From Anaerobutyricum hallii DSM 3353 (GTDB taxonomy: Bacteria > Bacillota > Clostridia > Lachnospirales > Lachnospiraceae): DNA of 33,110 nt. Location of the stretch: positions 1-33,110 of the forward strand of contig NZ_ACEP01000031.1 in assembly GCF_000173975.1 (NCBI RefSeq), written 5' to 3'. Positions 15,960-24,663 of the stretch are shown in pieces (positions within the stretch are counted from its first letter, which is position 1; each line of letters begins with the position of its first letter). The notes below the pieces were generated by a model. It searched no databases. It was given only the letters and a program-made list of their open reading frames with translations, and was not told where the DNA came from. The position numbers and the translations under genes are program-made.

Positions 15960-16772
15960 TTAGATATATGGAACTGTACCGGATTCCAGTGGTTCGTTTG
16001 GCTCTAAAGCTTTAAGTAACTGCTTACCAACTTCTCTTGCACCAATGATAGCCTGTCTAACTGCTCCTGAATCTCCTGTGAAGAAGAAGTTAACCTCGTT
16101 AGAGAAGGATGTTCCACCATTACCAGGTGTAGCGATAGAAATAGGATCGATTGTAGCTGTCTTAGAAGCTGTATCGGCTAATACGATACCAATACCTGAA
16201 GGAGCTCCTACAGTGATACCAAATGCTTTACCAACAACTGCGCCGAATGCTTTCTCTAAGCAGTAAGAAGCACGTGCTGTGTACTGGAACTCAAGATGTC
16301 CAGCGGAGTTTCCGTATACATCACCAAAGTGTTTTCCAACGAAGCTTAATGCAACTTCTACAGCTCTTCTAGCATCGGATACGTCTTCTGCACCAAATAC
16401 AACTAAGCATCCATGTCCAGCGCCGCCTTCTGTATCACGTGGGCACTCGATTAAGCAAACTTCTGTGTTTGTAGCTTTAACAGCTTCATCACAAGCGAAG
16501 ATCTGAGGACCTGCACCTGTACGGTCTGCGATGATACCGATTGAACGGTACTTAGGATCAATCTTTAATAATTCATGAACACTGTAGTCAAGGTTAGCGA
16601 TTACTAAACCAATTGTATGTCCCATTGCTGTTCCAACATACTCTGTTAAACCGCAAAGGTCTTCATTGATTCCCTGAGGAGCTTCGCAAGCCATGCTCTG
16701 TGCAGGAGCTTCTGTGCCACCCATCTTTTTCATAACTTCGTCCATGATTTTAGCCATCATTTCATCTTTCAT
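15960..16772 (-). CDS. pduB: PduB, major trimeric shell protein (BMC-T)
   Basis: The 270-residue protein has the same length as Salmonella PduB and holds two BMC domains (about 45-150 and 155-260). It starts MKDEMMAKIMDEVMKKMGG, an N-terminal amphipathic extension that in PduB helps bind the enzyme core to the shell. Motifs such as DRTGAGPQIFACDEAVKATN and FFFTGDSGAVRQAIIGAREVG support the call. It follows the pduA-like gene by 43 bases with AGGTATAA-type ribosome binding sequence. The trimers carry pores proposed to pass diols such as glycerol. Confidence 0.95.
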   Translation of the reverse strand: MKDEMMAKIMDEVMKKMGGTEAPAQSMACEAPQGINEDLCGLTEYVGTAMGHTIGLVIANLDYSVHELLKIDPKYRSIGIIADRTGAGPQIFACDEAVKATNTEVCLIECPRDTEGGAGHGCLVVFGAEDVSDARRAVEVALSFVGKHFGDVYGNSAGHLEFQYTARASYCLEKAFGAVVGKAFGITVGAPSGIGIVLADTASKTATIDPISIATPGNGGTSFSNEVNFFFTGDSGAVRQAIIGAREVGKQLLKALEPNEPLESGTVPYI

Positions 16773-16815
16773 TGAATTATACCTCCATTAATAATTGATC
16801 AGACAAGGACTAACT

Positions 16816-17088
16816 CTATTGTGGTAAGATCTTTTCTACGTCTGTATGTGGTCTTGGGATTACGTGGCTGGAAACTACTGTACCAACTTTATCTGCAGCA
16901 ACTGTACCTGCGTCTACAGATGCCTTAACAGCTCCTACGTCACCTCTTACCATAACTGTAACTAAACCGGAACCGATCTTTTCGTATCCTACTAATGTTA
17001 CGTTTGCTGATTTAACCATGGCATCGGCTGCTTCGATTGCGCCAACTAAACCTTTGGTTTCAATCATTCCTAAAGCTTCTTTCTGCAT
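16816..17088 (-). CDS. pduA: PduA/PduJ-type hexameric shell protein (BMC-H)
   Basis: The 90-residue protein is almost collinear with Pdu[21 protein letters not shown] and the C-terminal [13 protein letters not shown]. The pore motif KIGSG places Lys37 and Ser40 at the positions that line the PduA pore and favour 1,2-propanediol entry. It is the first gene of the structural operon, with GGAGG ahead of the ATG. No second short BMC-H (pduJ) is present in this window, so this one probably supplies most facets. Confidence 0.95.
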   Translation of the reverse strand: MQKEALGMIETKGLVGAIEAADAMVKSANVTLVGYEKIGSGLVTVMVRGDVGAVKASVDAGTVAADKVGTVVSSHVIPRPHTDVEKILPQ

Positions 17089-17122
17089 AATTGACCTCCT
17101 TATAAAATTCTTATCTGCCCTG

Positions 17123-17161
17123 TGGTTGATTTGTTCAGGCAGAATATATTTTGGTTGATTT
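17123..17161 (-). promoter_or_regulatory. Two direct decamer repeats TGGTTGATTT before pduA
   Basis: The decamer occurs at 17123-17132 and 17152-17161, 29 bases start to start (about three helical turns), in the 5' region of pduA. A small inverted repeat (CTGCCcTG/CAGGCAG) overlaps the first. AraC-family regulators often bind direct repeats, and one is encoded just upstream. If the -10 at 17175 is the real one the repeats would be in the leader, so their role stays open. Confidence 0.45.
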
Positions 17162-17174
17162 ACAGGATAGTATC

Positions 17175-17203
17175 ATTATATAGCAATTTTCACAAAATTA
17201 CTT
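17175..17203 (-). promoter_or_regulatory. Candidate promoter of the pdu structural operon
   Basis: A perfect TATAAT lies at 17175-17180 on the minus strand, but at a 17-base spacing the -35 region reads AAGTAA. A strong -10 with a poor -35 fits a promoter that needs an activator. The leader to the pduA start would be about 80 bases. Confidence 0.45.
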
Positions 17204-17323
17204 GGCTAGTGCCTATAAATTTTAGCTTTTAAACACATATAAACTCATGTATTTATTTATTTTCATGATACTTTGTTGCCATTTTTACCACAGGGTAGCA
17301 AATGATTCTGTATACAAACGCTA

Positions 17324-18478
17324 CTATTTTGCAATATGATCAAGAATTTTATTAATATCTTCTGCTGTAACCTTTCTAGGGTTAGCCTGTGTACATGCAT
17401 CAGCCAATGCACGACGCACAATTTCTTCTCTGTGTTTATTAAATTCTTCTACACTGACGCCACATTCGGACATACACTGTGGACGATCCATATATTTTAA
17501 CAGACGCTGGATCTCTGCAATCAGATTAGCCACACCAACTTTAGGTGTAGGAGCTGGCAGGCCAACGATTCTTGCCATCTTCTGATACTTCTTTGCTGCG
17601 TCATTGCTGTGTTTTGCGCCTTCTCTTGCCATATCGGCATTAAATTCAATAACATAAGGAAGCACTAACGCATTGGCTCTTCCGTGTGGAATGTGGAAGA
17701 TAGCTCCTAAAGCATGGGCAATACCGTGGTTTACACCAAGATTTACAAGGTTAAATGCCATACCTGCAAGACAGGATGCTCTGTGCATCTTATCTCTTGC
17801 CTTAATATCATAACCATTGCGGTAAGCGCGTGGAAGAAATTCAAAAGCAAGCTCTGCAGCTTTCTCTGCTAAACAGTCAGAGCAATCGCTCGCTGTCTCA
17901 GAAACATAAGCCTCAAGAGCGTGGGTAATAACATCCATTCCTGTATCCGCTGTAATAAACGGCGGCGCTGACTTAACAAGTTCCGGATCAAGGATAGCAA
18001 TATCAGGCATAAGGCTCTCATCGATCAATGGAATCTTAACCCCCGTCTTACTGTCTGTTACTACAGCAAACTGTGTAACTTCGGAACCTGTACCACTTGT
18101 TGTCGGCAGGGCAATCAGTTTGATCTTCTTCTGATTATCAGGATTCTGCTTCTCTTCAATCTTCTTAGCCATATATACAATAGCTTTCGCCGCGTCAATG
18201 GAAGAACCTCCTCCAAGAGCAACTACGATATCACAGTCCTTATCCTGCAAAAATGCGATACCCCTTTCAATCAGATCCATTGGTGGATCAGGGACTACTT
18301 CGCTGAAAACGGAAACTTCTTTGCAATTAGACAATTTTTTTAAAATCATGTCTGCCATTCCTGAATCTACCATGAACTTGTCAGTAATCAGAACCGCATT
18401 CTCGTCTTTTTCTTCAAGAAGTGCGTCGATGGCATCCTCACTGAATAAAACTTCAGTGGAAAGTTTAAACCGTTTCAT
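17324..18478 (-). CDS. pduQ: Iron-type alcohol dehydrogenase, PduQ-like 1-propanol dehydrogenase
   Basis: The 384-residue protein belongs to the group III metal-dependent alcohol dehydrogenases. It has the cofactor motif GGGSSIDAAK (about 88-97), ALPTTSGTGSEVTQFAV, and the metal-binding histidines in THALEAYV, NHGIAHALG and FHIPHGRAN. The N-terminus (FKLSTEVLFSEDAI) is PduQ-like. It reduces propionaldehyde to 1-propanol and returns NAD+ for PduP. It overlaps the response regulator gene by 14 bases, so it is expressed with the regulators rather than beside pduP, its usual neighbour. A weak hairpin (TACC/GGTA) lies about 30 bases after its stop. The exact substrate cannot be settled from sequence alone. 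Confidence 0.88.
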   Translation of the reverse strand: MKRFKLSTEVLFSEDAIDALLEEKDENAVLITDKFMVDSGMADMILKKLSNCKEVSVFSEVVPDPPMDLIERGIAFLQDKDCDIVVALGGGSSIDAAKAIVYMAKKIEEKQNPDNQKKIKLIALPTTSGTGSEVTQFAVVTDSKTGVKIPLIDESLMPDIAILDPELVKSAPPFITADTGMDVITHALEAYVSETASDCSDCLAEKAAELAFEFLPRAYRNGYDIKARDKMHRASCLAGMAFNLVNLGVNHGIAHALGAIFHIPHGRANALVLPYVIEFNADMAREGAKHSNDAAKKYQKMARIVGLPAPTPKVGVANLIAEIQRLLKYMDRPQCMSECGVSVEEFNKHREEIVRRALADACTQANPRKVTAEDINKILDHIAK

Positions 18479-19532
18479 TTTCCTCCTCCTTTCTGTTTCT
18501 GTACTTTTCTCTATACTCAGATGGCGTTAATCCAGTCTTCTTTTTGAAGGCCTTACTGAAGTAATTCGCTTCATTGTACGCCAGATCCAAGGCAATATTA
18601 AGCACCGGAATATCTGTGTTGACCAGCATTTCTTTTGCCAGGTCCATCTTCCGGTCTGTCACATAGGTGATGAAATTCACACCCATTTCTTTTTTGAATA
18701 TCTTACTTAAATAATAAGTACTGATATTCACATGGTTTGCAACATCCTCTAAACTGATACCCTTCTTTAAGTTTCTCTCTATGTAATCAATAACGGCCTT
18801 CATACCGCCTTCTGAAAGCTTACCTTTGATATTCATCTTATCAAAGAGAATGTCTACCATCTTGATAATTTCATTATAGGCATCATGCTTATTATTATAG
18901 AGAAGATACTTAATCTTAAGCTTCTCCATCTGAACTACAAGTTCGTTCGTATCTGTGATTCCAAGTTCCTCACTAATACGCACAACTGCCTTTGCAACCT
19001 CCTGTAGTCTCTTTGATATAATATTAACATCATGCTCCTCTAAGTATAACTGGTCTATGTACTCTCTTAAAATGTCTACAGAAGCTTTGTAAGAGCATTT
19101 TTTTAATTCCATTTCGAACTTTGAAAGCAATTTATTACTCTTTCCGGTCTGTCGTCCCTCTCCTAAACGGCTTGCAAATGACTTCACGGACTCAAGTAAA
19201 ACCTCTTTTCTGATAGGTTTGAGCAGGAAATCATCAACCTTCAACTTTATTGCTCTGTGTGCAATATTAAAATCATCATATGCCGTTGTTATAATAATAA
19301 CAGCCTTTGGAAGTTTTTTCCTTGCATATTTGATAACTTCCATACCATCCATTCCAGGTATGTTAATATCTACCAGCATGAGATTGATATCTTTTGAATC
19401 AATCATCTCTACTGCCTCGAAGCCGCTTTTCGCTTCTCCGACAATTTCTACATCCAGAAGATTCTCCTCAAGAAAAATCTTCATGGAGGTTCTTTCTAAT
19501 TCTTCATCCTCAACAATTAATATCTTATACAA
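18465..19532 (-). CDS. Response regulator with receiver and AraC-type DNA-binding domains
   Basis: The receiver domain (about 1-120) has the acidic pocket (EDE at 8-10), the phospho-acceptor Asp55 in LVDINIPGMDG and the conserved Lys in LLKPIRKE. A helical linker (about 130-245) follows. The C-terminal 100 residues are a two-helix-turn-helix AraC domain (ISLEDVANHVNISTYYLSKIFKKE and NIALDLAYNEANYFSKAFKKKTGLTPSEYR). It lies 15 bases after the sensor kinase gene and is surely its partner. By position it should activate the pdu promoters. Confidence 0.95.
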   Translation of the reverse strand: MYKILIVEDEELERTSMKIFLEENLLDVEIVGEAKSGFEAVEMIDSKDINLMLVDINIPGMDGMEVIKYARKKLPKAVIIITTAYDDFNIAHRAIKLKVDDFLLKPIRKEVLLESVKSFASRLGEGRQTGKSNKLLSKFEMELKKCSYKASVDILREYIDQLYLEEHDVNIISKRLQEVAKAVVRISEELGITDTNELVVQMEKLKIKYLLYNNKHDAYNEIIKMVDILFDKMNIKGKLSEGGMKAVIDYIERNLKKGISLEDVANHVNISTYYLSKIFKKEMGVNFITYVTDRKMDLAKEMLVNTDIPVLNIALDLAYNEANYFSKAFKKKTGLTPSEYREKYRNRKEEENETV

Positions 19533-19547
19533 GTCAACTCTGCCTTT

Positions 19548-20783
19548 CTATTCCTGTACCAATGGCACTTTTATTGTCACCTTCGTTCCAAGAGAAGGTT
19601 TATTTTCACTTTCAATGGATAACGCATATTCATTTCCAAAATAATGAATCAGTCGGGAATTGATATTATAAAGTCCTACAGATCCCTTTTCATTATCTTT
19701 ATACGCATCCCCGCGTAAAACGCTGACTATTTTTGACTGGGACATGCCATCACCATTATCAATAATGTCAATGCATAAATCTCCATCTTTCTCGATTCCA
19801 TTCACTTCGACCATTCCACCGGATGCCTTATTCTCAACTGCATATTTAATGGAATTCTCCACAAGTGTTGTCAGAGATAAAAACGGAAGCTTCACACTGT
19901 AATATGCCTCCGATATATTAATGGAATACTGCAGCCTGCTTCCCAGGCGAATCTTCTGAATCTTAAGATAATTCTGCACATGGGTCAGTTCCTCTCTGAG
20001 TGGGCTTAATGGATCTCTGCTCTTTCTCAAAATGTAGCGCATCATATCCGCAAACGCATAGACAACATCCTCCGTCATCTTCGCATTCTCAAAGAAAGCA
20101 AGTCTTCCTATTGTATTCAATACATTAAAAAGAAAATGCGGATTGATCTGATAATGTAAAGCTTTCAACTCAATATCACGAAGAGACTTCTCCATCTCAA
20201 TACGAAGCTTCTCTTCCTTCATGAGCTTATAATCCTTTTCGCGAAGCTCTGCATTTACCTTATTCGCATATTCTCTCTCCACAGAATAATTATAGCTGTC
20301 ACAGATAATCTGTGCCACAGCCTCAATCTTCTCCACAGACACCTCTTTTACCTGGCTGTAGAGCTCAACCAGTTCCTGATTGTCCTTCCAATCCTCGCTT
20401 TGTGTCGTAATCTTCTTTAAATCTGCAAAATCTGTGCTGGTAACCTGACCTGCCAGAAACGCTCCAACATACTGTCCCTTTATCATAATCGGAATCGCAA
20501 AATCAATTAGCCCAGCATGACATATGTACACATAAGCTTTCCCAATTCTTCTTGCCTTTCGTCCTCCACAGGCATCACAGTAATAGCACTTTTCACGAAA
20601 TGCATCCAGTTCACGAAGACGCTTGCAAAAAGGTGTAAAATTACTCTGCTTTGTAATCGGAGTTCCGTTGCAATCCACCGTCACAAATGCCAGATCTGTA
20701 GCCTTCGCCCAATTATCCTGTAAAGTTTGAAGTTCTTTTACATCCACCACGTCTTCAATATAAATATTATTCTTTTCCGTCAA
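19548..20783 (-). CDS. PocR-domain sensor histidine kinase (LytS/YesM type)
   Basis: Residues about 10-170 are a PocR sensory domain with its cysteine pattern (FCKRL, CYYCDACGG, YICHAG). PocR is the activator of pdu and cob genes in Salmonella. A coiled-coil stretch follows (about 170-205). Next comes the His_kinase block (LKALHYQINPHFLFNVLNT, phospho-acceptor His216) and an ATPase domain (VENSIKYAVE, DIIDNGDGMS, GSVGLYNINSRL). There are no membrane segments, so it senses a cytoplasmic signal, perhaps 1,2-propanediol. The frame extends five codons further to another TTG. I prefer the TTG at 20781-20783, which has GGAGG eight bases ahead. Confidence 0.92.
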   Translation of the reverse strand: MTEKNNIYIEDVVDVKELQTLQDNWAKATDLAFVTVDCNGTPITKQSNFTPFCKRLRELDAFREKCYYCDACGGRKARRIGKAYVYICHAGLIDFAIPIMIKGQYVGAFLAGQVTSTDFADLKKITTQSEDWKDNQELVELYSQVKEVSVEKIEAVAQIICDSYNYSVEREYANKVNAELREKDYKLMKEEKLRIEMEKSLRDIELKALHYQINPHFLFNVLNTIGRLAFFENAKMTEDVVYAFADMMRYILRKSRDPLSPLREELTHVQNYLKIQKIRLGSRLQYSINISEAYYSVKLPFLSLTTLVENSIKYAVENKASGGMVEVNGIEKDGDLCIDIIDNGDGMSQSKIVSVLRGDAYKDNEKGSVGLYNINSRLIHYFGNEYALSIESENKPSLGTKVTIKVPLVQE

Positions 20784-20832
20784 TCTTCTGTCCTCCAAAC
20801 ATCGGCATTATCCCAACCTCATCGGTCAGAAA

Positions 20833-21495
20833 TTAATGGTTTTTCTTCCTTCTATCTTTTTTATTCAAATAGCGGCAGGCCTTCTCTGCACAATTACAGG
20901 CATCTTCCGTATAACAGTCTGCACCGATTGCCTTTGCCTGCCTCTCCGTCAGAAAATAACCACCTACCATAAAATAAAACTGATCCCGGATACCTTTCAT
21001 CTCAAATTCTTCAACAACAGCTCTCATATCTTCTTCAGAATGCGGCATGATACCACTTAAACATACAATCTGAGCATGACTGCCTACTGCCTCCTCCAGA
21101 AATCTTCTCGGTGAAACATCCACGCCCAGATCAATAACCCTTATATTCTTACTCTCCATCATAATCTTAACAAGATTCTTTCCGATGTCATGTAAGTCCC
21201 CTTTTACTGTTCCTATTATAACTGTCCCAATCTCCTTTTTGGCACGTCCGCCACTGTAATGGCGCAGAGTAGAAACGCCCCTTTCCAATGCGCGGGTAAC
21301 GCTCAAAATTTCTGGCACACCAACTTCTTCTTTACGAAACTTGTCCGCTACCTGTTCCATTCCGGCTAAAAAGCCATCTTCCAGAATCATCTGCGGGTCT
21401 GTTCCCTCTTCTAAAGCCATCTTGACCAAGTCTGAGACTCTTTTCCCCTGTCCCCTTTTCAGGGAATCAATAATTTCATCTATTGTTGCTCCCAT
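20833..21495 (-). CDS. Corrinoid-binding protein (MtaC/MtbC-like)
   Basis: Residues about 1-85 are the helical cap of methyltransferase corrinoid proteins (GFLAGMEQVADKFRKEEVGVPEIL). Residues about 88-205 are the B12-binding domain with the DxHxxG signature GDLHDIGKN (lower-ligand His102), a VIDLGVDVSP strand-loop and CLSGIMPHS. Such proteins normally pair with a methyltransferase, and none is encoded here. The tail is rich in Cys and Lys. The ATG at 21493-21495 has GGAGG five bases ahead; an in-frame TTG four codons upstream lacks such spacing. It is the first gene of the regulatory block, so a role in sensing cobalamin for the PocR kinase is a reasonable inference, not proven. Confidence 0.9.
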   Translation of the reverse strand: MGATIDEIIDSLKRGQGKRVSDLVKMALEEGTDPQMILEDGFLAGMEQVADKFRKEEVGVPEILSVTRALERGVSTLRHYSGGRAKKEIGTVIIGTVKGDLHDIGKNLVKIMMESKNIRVIDLGVDVSPRRFLEEAVGSHAQIVCLSGIMPHSEEDMRAVVEEFEMKGIRDQFYFMVGGYFLTERQAKAIGADCYTEDACNCAEKACRYLNKKDRRKKNH

Positions 21496-21889
21496 TTTGC
21501 CCTCCAAAAATCTATCAGAGTGTTCTATGGCTTTATTTTATACTTTTTACACCTAAAAAGCAAATTATTATCGTATATTTTGCAAATTACTTTTCTTAAA
21601 TATAAAATTTTACTAATTTACAGCCCAAAATGATAAATTATTTTATTCAAACGGGCAAGAAAAAAGGTAAAAAAAGGAATTGGGTGAACCAATAACAATT
21701 TTTTCTGATTTGGGCTTGCAAAAAACAGATGAAACCTGTACACCAGCTCCTTCACCGCCAACCGTCACTCCGTAGAATCCCCAAATTCTTCCATAACTCT
21801 GTACTCCCAACTTCATCCCCTTCACTCCCAACTGGTATTCTGGGAAATCCTGAATTCTCCTGATTCTAACTAAATCTCGCCAAAAAACA
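21496..21889. other. Non-coding stretch upstream of the regulatory block
   Basis: About 390 bases hold no gene I can support. The first 140 bases are AT-rich and likely carry the promoter of the corrinoid-protein operon; TATAAA-like sequence near 21540 is a weak -10. A hairpin ATTGG/CCAAT lies near 21677-21691. The stretch 21740-21850 is C-rich on the plus strand, with the word CTCCCAACT repeated. A minus-strand frame crosses it but runs into the long-stem element. Confidence 0.4.
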
Positions 21890-22021
21890 GAACCCCAAGA
21901 TAGAATAGAACCGATATCTGTGACCTCGGAGCAAGGTTTGAACGCGAGTGCATAAGCGAGCATTCAAACCGCCGCGACTAAAGTCACAGATATCGGTTCT
22001 ATTCTATCTTGGGGTTCGTCT
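21890..22021. repeat. Long-stem intergenic element, copy 3
   Basis: The arms 21891-21924 and 21983-22016 are perfect 34-base reverse complements, extended by one more G-C pair. The core has CTCGGAGCAAGG, an inner hairpin GGTTTGAA/TTCAAACC (21935-21945 with 21960-21970), and GCGACTAAAGTCAC. CA precedes the left arm and GTCT follows the right arm. It lies about 25 bases after the glgP stop. On the minus strand CTGTTTTTT follows the second arm, which would make it a workable terminator. Confidence 0.88.
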
Positions 22022-22046
22022 ATTTCTTCGACTATTTATTTGCGAA

Positions 22047-24482
22047 TTACAGAGTCACTTTCTCCAGATGCCACATCTCTTTTGCGTACTCTTCGATCGT
22101 ACGGTCAGATGAGAACTTACCTGCGGATGCTGTCTGGAGCATTGCTGTTCTTGCCCAGTGTTCTTCATCGCGGTAAGCAGCATCGATTCTGTTATGAGCT
22201 TCTTTGTAAGAATCGAAGTCTAACAGTGTGAAATAAGTGTCTTTTTCAAGGAGTGCGTCATAGAGGGCACGGAACAGTTCCGGATTCTCTGGTGAATAGA
22301 ATCCATTTACTAACTGTGTAAGTACCTGACGAACGTCCTGGTTGTTATTATATACGTCTCTTGGATTGTAGTTTCCGTTTTTCTCATATTCCATTACCTG
22401 GTCTGCAGATAAACCGAAGATGAAAGCGTTTTCTTTGCCAACTTCTTCTACAATCTCAACATTAGCTCCATCCATTGTTCCTAATGTGAGAGCACCGTTT
22501 AACATGAACTTCATGTTACCTGTTCCTGATGCTTCCTTAGAAGCTGTGGAAATCTGCTCGCTGACATCGGCTGCTGCAAAGATAAGCTCTGCGTTAGATA
22601 CGCGGTAATCTTCGATGAATACAACTTTGATCTTTCCATTGATGGATGGGTCGTTGTTAATCTTATCTGCTACTGCATTGATTAACTTGATCGTAAGCTT
22701 CGCTGTGTAATAACCAGCGGCTGCTTTTGCTCCGAAGATAAATGTTCTTGGAACGATATCCATGTCTGGATGTGCTTTGATTTCATTGTAAAGATACATT
22801 ACATGAAGAATGTTCATTAACTGACGTTTGTACTCATGTAATCTCTTAACCTGGCAGTCAAAGATGGAACGTGGGTCTACATCAATTCCATTATGCTCTT
22901 TGATGTATTTTGCAAGACGTACCTTGTTCTGGTATTTGATGTTCATGAATTCCTGCTGGCACTTTTCATCATCTACATATACTTTTAAATGTTTAAGATG
23001 ATCTAAGTTAGTGATCCAGTCATCACCAATCTTGTCTGTTACCCAGCTTGCCAGTAATGGGTTACCATGAAGAAGGAATCTTCTCTGTGTAATACCATTT
23101 GTCTTATTGTTGAACTTCTCTGGCATCATCTCATAGAAATCTTTTAACTCACGTTTCTTAAGGATGTCTGTGTGAAGGCGGGCAACACCGTTAACAGAGT
23201 AGCTTCCTGCGATTGCAAGGTGAGCCATTCTTACCTGTCCATCATAGAGGATCGCCATCTTGCGGATTTTTTCCTGATCTCCAGGGTATTTGTTCTGGAT
23301 CTCGATAACGAAACGACGGTTGATTTCTTCTACAATCTGGTAAACTCTAGGAAGTAATCTGGAGAAAAGCTCGATAGGCCACTTCTCAAGAGCTTCTGCC
23401 ATAATAGTATGGTTTGTGTAAGCACAGGTCTTTCTTGTGATTTCCCATGCTTCATCCCACTCTAAACCTTCTTCGTCAACGAGGATTCTCATTAACTCAG
23501 CTACAGCTACTGTAGGATGTGTATCATTTAACTGGAATGTTACTTTCTCATGGAACTTACGAATGTCGTCATGTGTTTCTTTGTATTTTGCAATTGCTCT
23601 CTGAACAGATGCAGAAATGAAGAAATACTGCTGTTTTAAACGAAGTTCCTTACCTGCCATATGGTTGTCGTTTGGATATAATACTTCACAGATTGTTCTT
23701 GCAAGATTTTCCTGTTCTACAGCTTTCTGGTACTCACCTTTGTCGAAGGAATCTAAGTTGAAGTTGTTGATTGCTTCTGCATCCCAGATACGAAGTGTGT
23801 TTACGATATGGTTGCCATAACCTACGATTGGCATATCGTATGGTACGGCACGTACACTCTGGTATCCCTTCTGAACGAACTTCTGTCTTCCGTTATGCAT
23901 CTCAACATCTACATAACCGCCAAACTTAACTTCTACGGCATACTCATCTCTCTTGATTTCAAAAGGATTTCCGTATTTTAACCAGTTATCTGGGACTTCT
24001 ACCTGATAACCGTTCTCAATTTTCTGTTTGAACATACCATAACGGTAACGGATTCCGCAGCCGTAAGCTGGATATCCAAGTGTTGCAAGAGAATCAAGGA
24101 AACAAGCTGCAAGACGGCCAAGACCACCGTTACCAAGTGCTGCATCTGGCTCCTGGTCTTCGATGAGGTTAAGGTCAAGTCCTAACTCCTCTAATGTTTC
24201 TCTTACATCATCATAGCAAAGAAGGTTAATCATGTTGTTTCCAAGAGCTCTACCCATAAGGAACTCCATGGACATGTAGTAAACCATCTTCTTGTCCTGT
24301 TTTTCGTATGCTTTGTGTGTCTCGATCCAGTTGTCAATAATATCGTCTTTTACGGAGTATGCAACAGCCTGATAAATCTGCTGTGGTGTTGCTTCTTCGA
24401 GTTTACGACGAAACAGCATACGGACATTGGACTCTAACTCTTTTTTGAATTTTTCTTTGTCGAAAGTATCCTTTTTAATCAA
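22047..24482 (-). CDS. glgP: Glycogen/starch phosphorylase
   Basis: The 811-residue protein matches the family's usual length. It cleaves alpha-1,4-glucan with phosphate to give glucose 1-phosphate. N-terminal motifs include YMSMEFLMGRALGNN and the LGNGGLGRLAACFLDS glycine loop. The pyridoxal phosphate lysine sits in EASGTGNMKFMLNGALTLGT. Substrate and phosphate residues appear in FNDTHPTVAV-like (QLNDTHPTVAVAE) and QVKRLHEYKRQ. It stands alone on the minus strand with a GGAGGATCA ribosome binding site, and ends at long-stem copy 3. There is no link in sequence to the pdu genes. Confidence 0.97.
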   Translation of the reverse strand: MIKKDTFDKEKFKKELESNVRMLFRRKLEEATPQQIYQAVAYSVKDDIIDNWIETHKAYEKQDKKMVYYMSMEFLMGRALGNNMINLLCYDDVRETLEELGLDLNLIEDQEPDAALGNGGLGRLAACFLDSLATLGYPAYGCGIRYRYGMFKQKIENGYQVEVPDNWLKYGNPFEIKRDEYAVEVKFGGYVDVEMHNGRQKFVQKGYQSVRAVPYDMPIVGYGNHIVNTLRIWDAEAINNFNLDSFDKGEYQKAVEQENLARTICEVLYPNDNHMAGKELRLKQQYFFISASVQRAIAKYKETHDDIRKFHEKVTFQLNDTHPTVAVAELMRILVDEEGLEWDEAWEITRKTCAYTNHTIMAEALEKWPIELFSRLLPRVYQIVEEINRRFVIEIQNKYPGDQEKIRKMAILYDGQVRMAHLAIAGSYSVNGVARLHTDILKKRELKDFYEMMPEKFNNKTNGITQRRFLLHGNPLLASWVTDKIGDDWITNLDHLKHLKVYVDDEKCQQEFMNIKYQNKVRLAKYIKEHNGIDVDPRSIFDCQVKRLHEYKRQLMNILHVMYLYNEIKAHPDMDIVPRTFIFGAKAAAGYYTAKLTIKLINAVADKINNDPSINGKIKVVFIEDYRVSNAELIFAAADVSEQISTASKEASGTGNMKFMLNGALTLGTMDGANVEIVEEVGKENAFIFGLSADQVMEYEKNGNYNPRDVYNNNQDVRQVLTQLVNGFYSPENPELFRALYDALLEKDTYFTLLDFDSYKEAHNRIDAAYRDEEHWARTAMLQTASAGKFSSDRTIEEYAKEMWHLEKVTL

Positions 24483-24560
24483 TGAACTGATCCTCCTAAA
24501 TTATCTCGTATAATCCTGGAATCTTTTTCGTGCCTGCTTTCGTGAGAAGATTTCTATCAG

Positions 24561-24620
24561 CCAGCCTCAGATTTTGAGACGTACGTAGTACATTCGCCGC
24601 AAAATCTGAGTGCCTCTGGT
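24561..24620. other. Long imperfect hairpin between ileS and glgP
   Basis: CTCAGATTTTG (24566-24576) pairs with CAAAATCTGAG (24600-24610). The stem can be extended by CCAG/CTGG outside a small bulge. The 23-base loop contains the palindrome ACGTACGT. No T run follows on the minus strand. It is probably the 3' structure of the ileS transcript. Confidence 0.6.
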
Positions 24621-24663
24621 CAAAAACCATTCGCTAAAAACAAGTGTTTAAAAGGTTTTAAGA

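Noticed and set aside
17089-17323. Cobalamin riboswitch ahead of pduA
   Set aside because: I looked for the B12 box and the GCCACTG core on the minus strand and found neither.
21643-21963. Minus-strand frame of 106 codons (GVKGMKLGVQSYGRIWGFYG)
   Set aside because: Its start lies within long-stem copy 3, there is no ribosome binding site and no recognisable family. A degenerate gene cannot be excluded.
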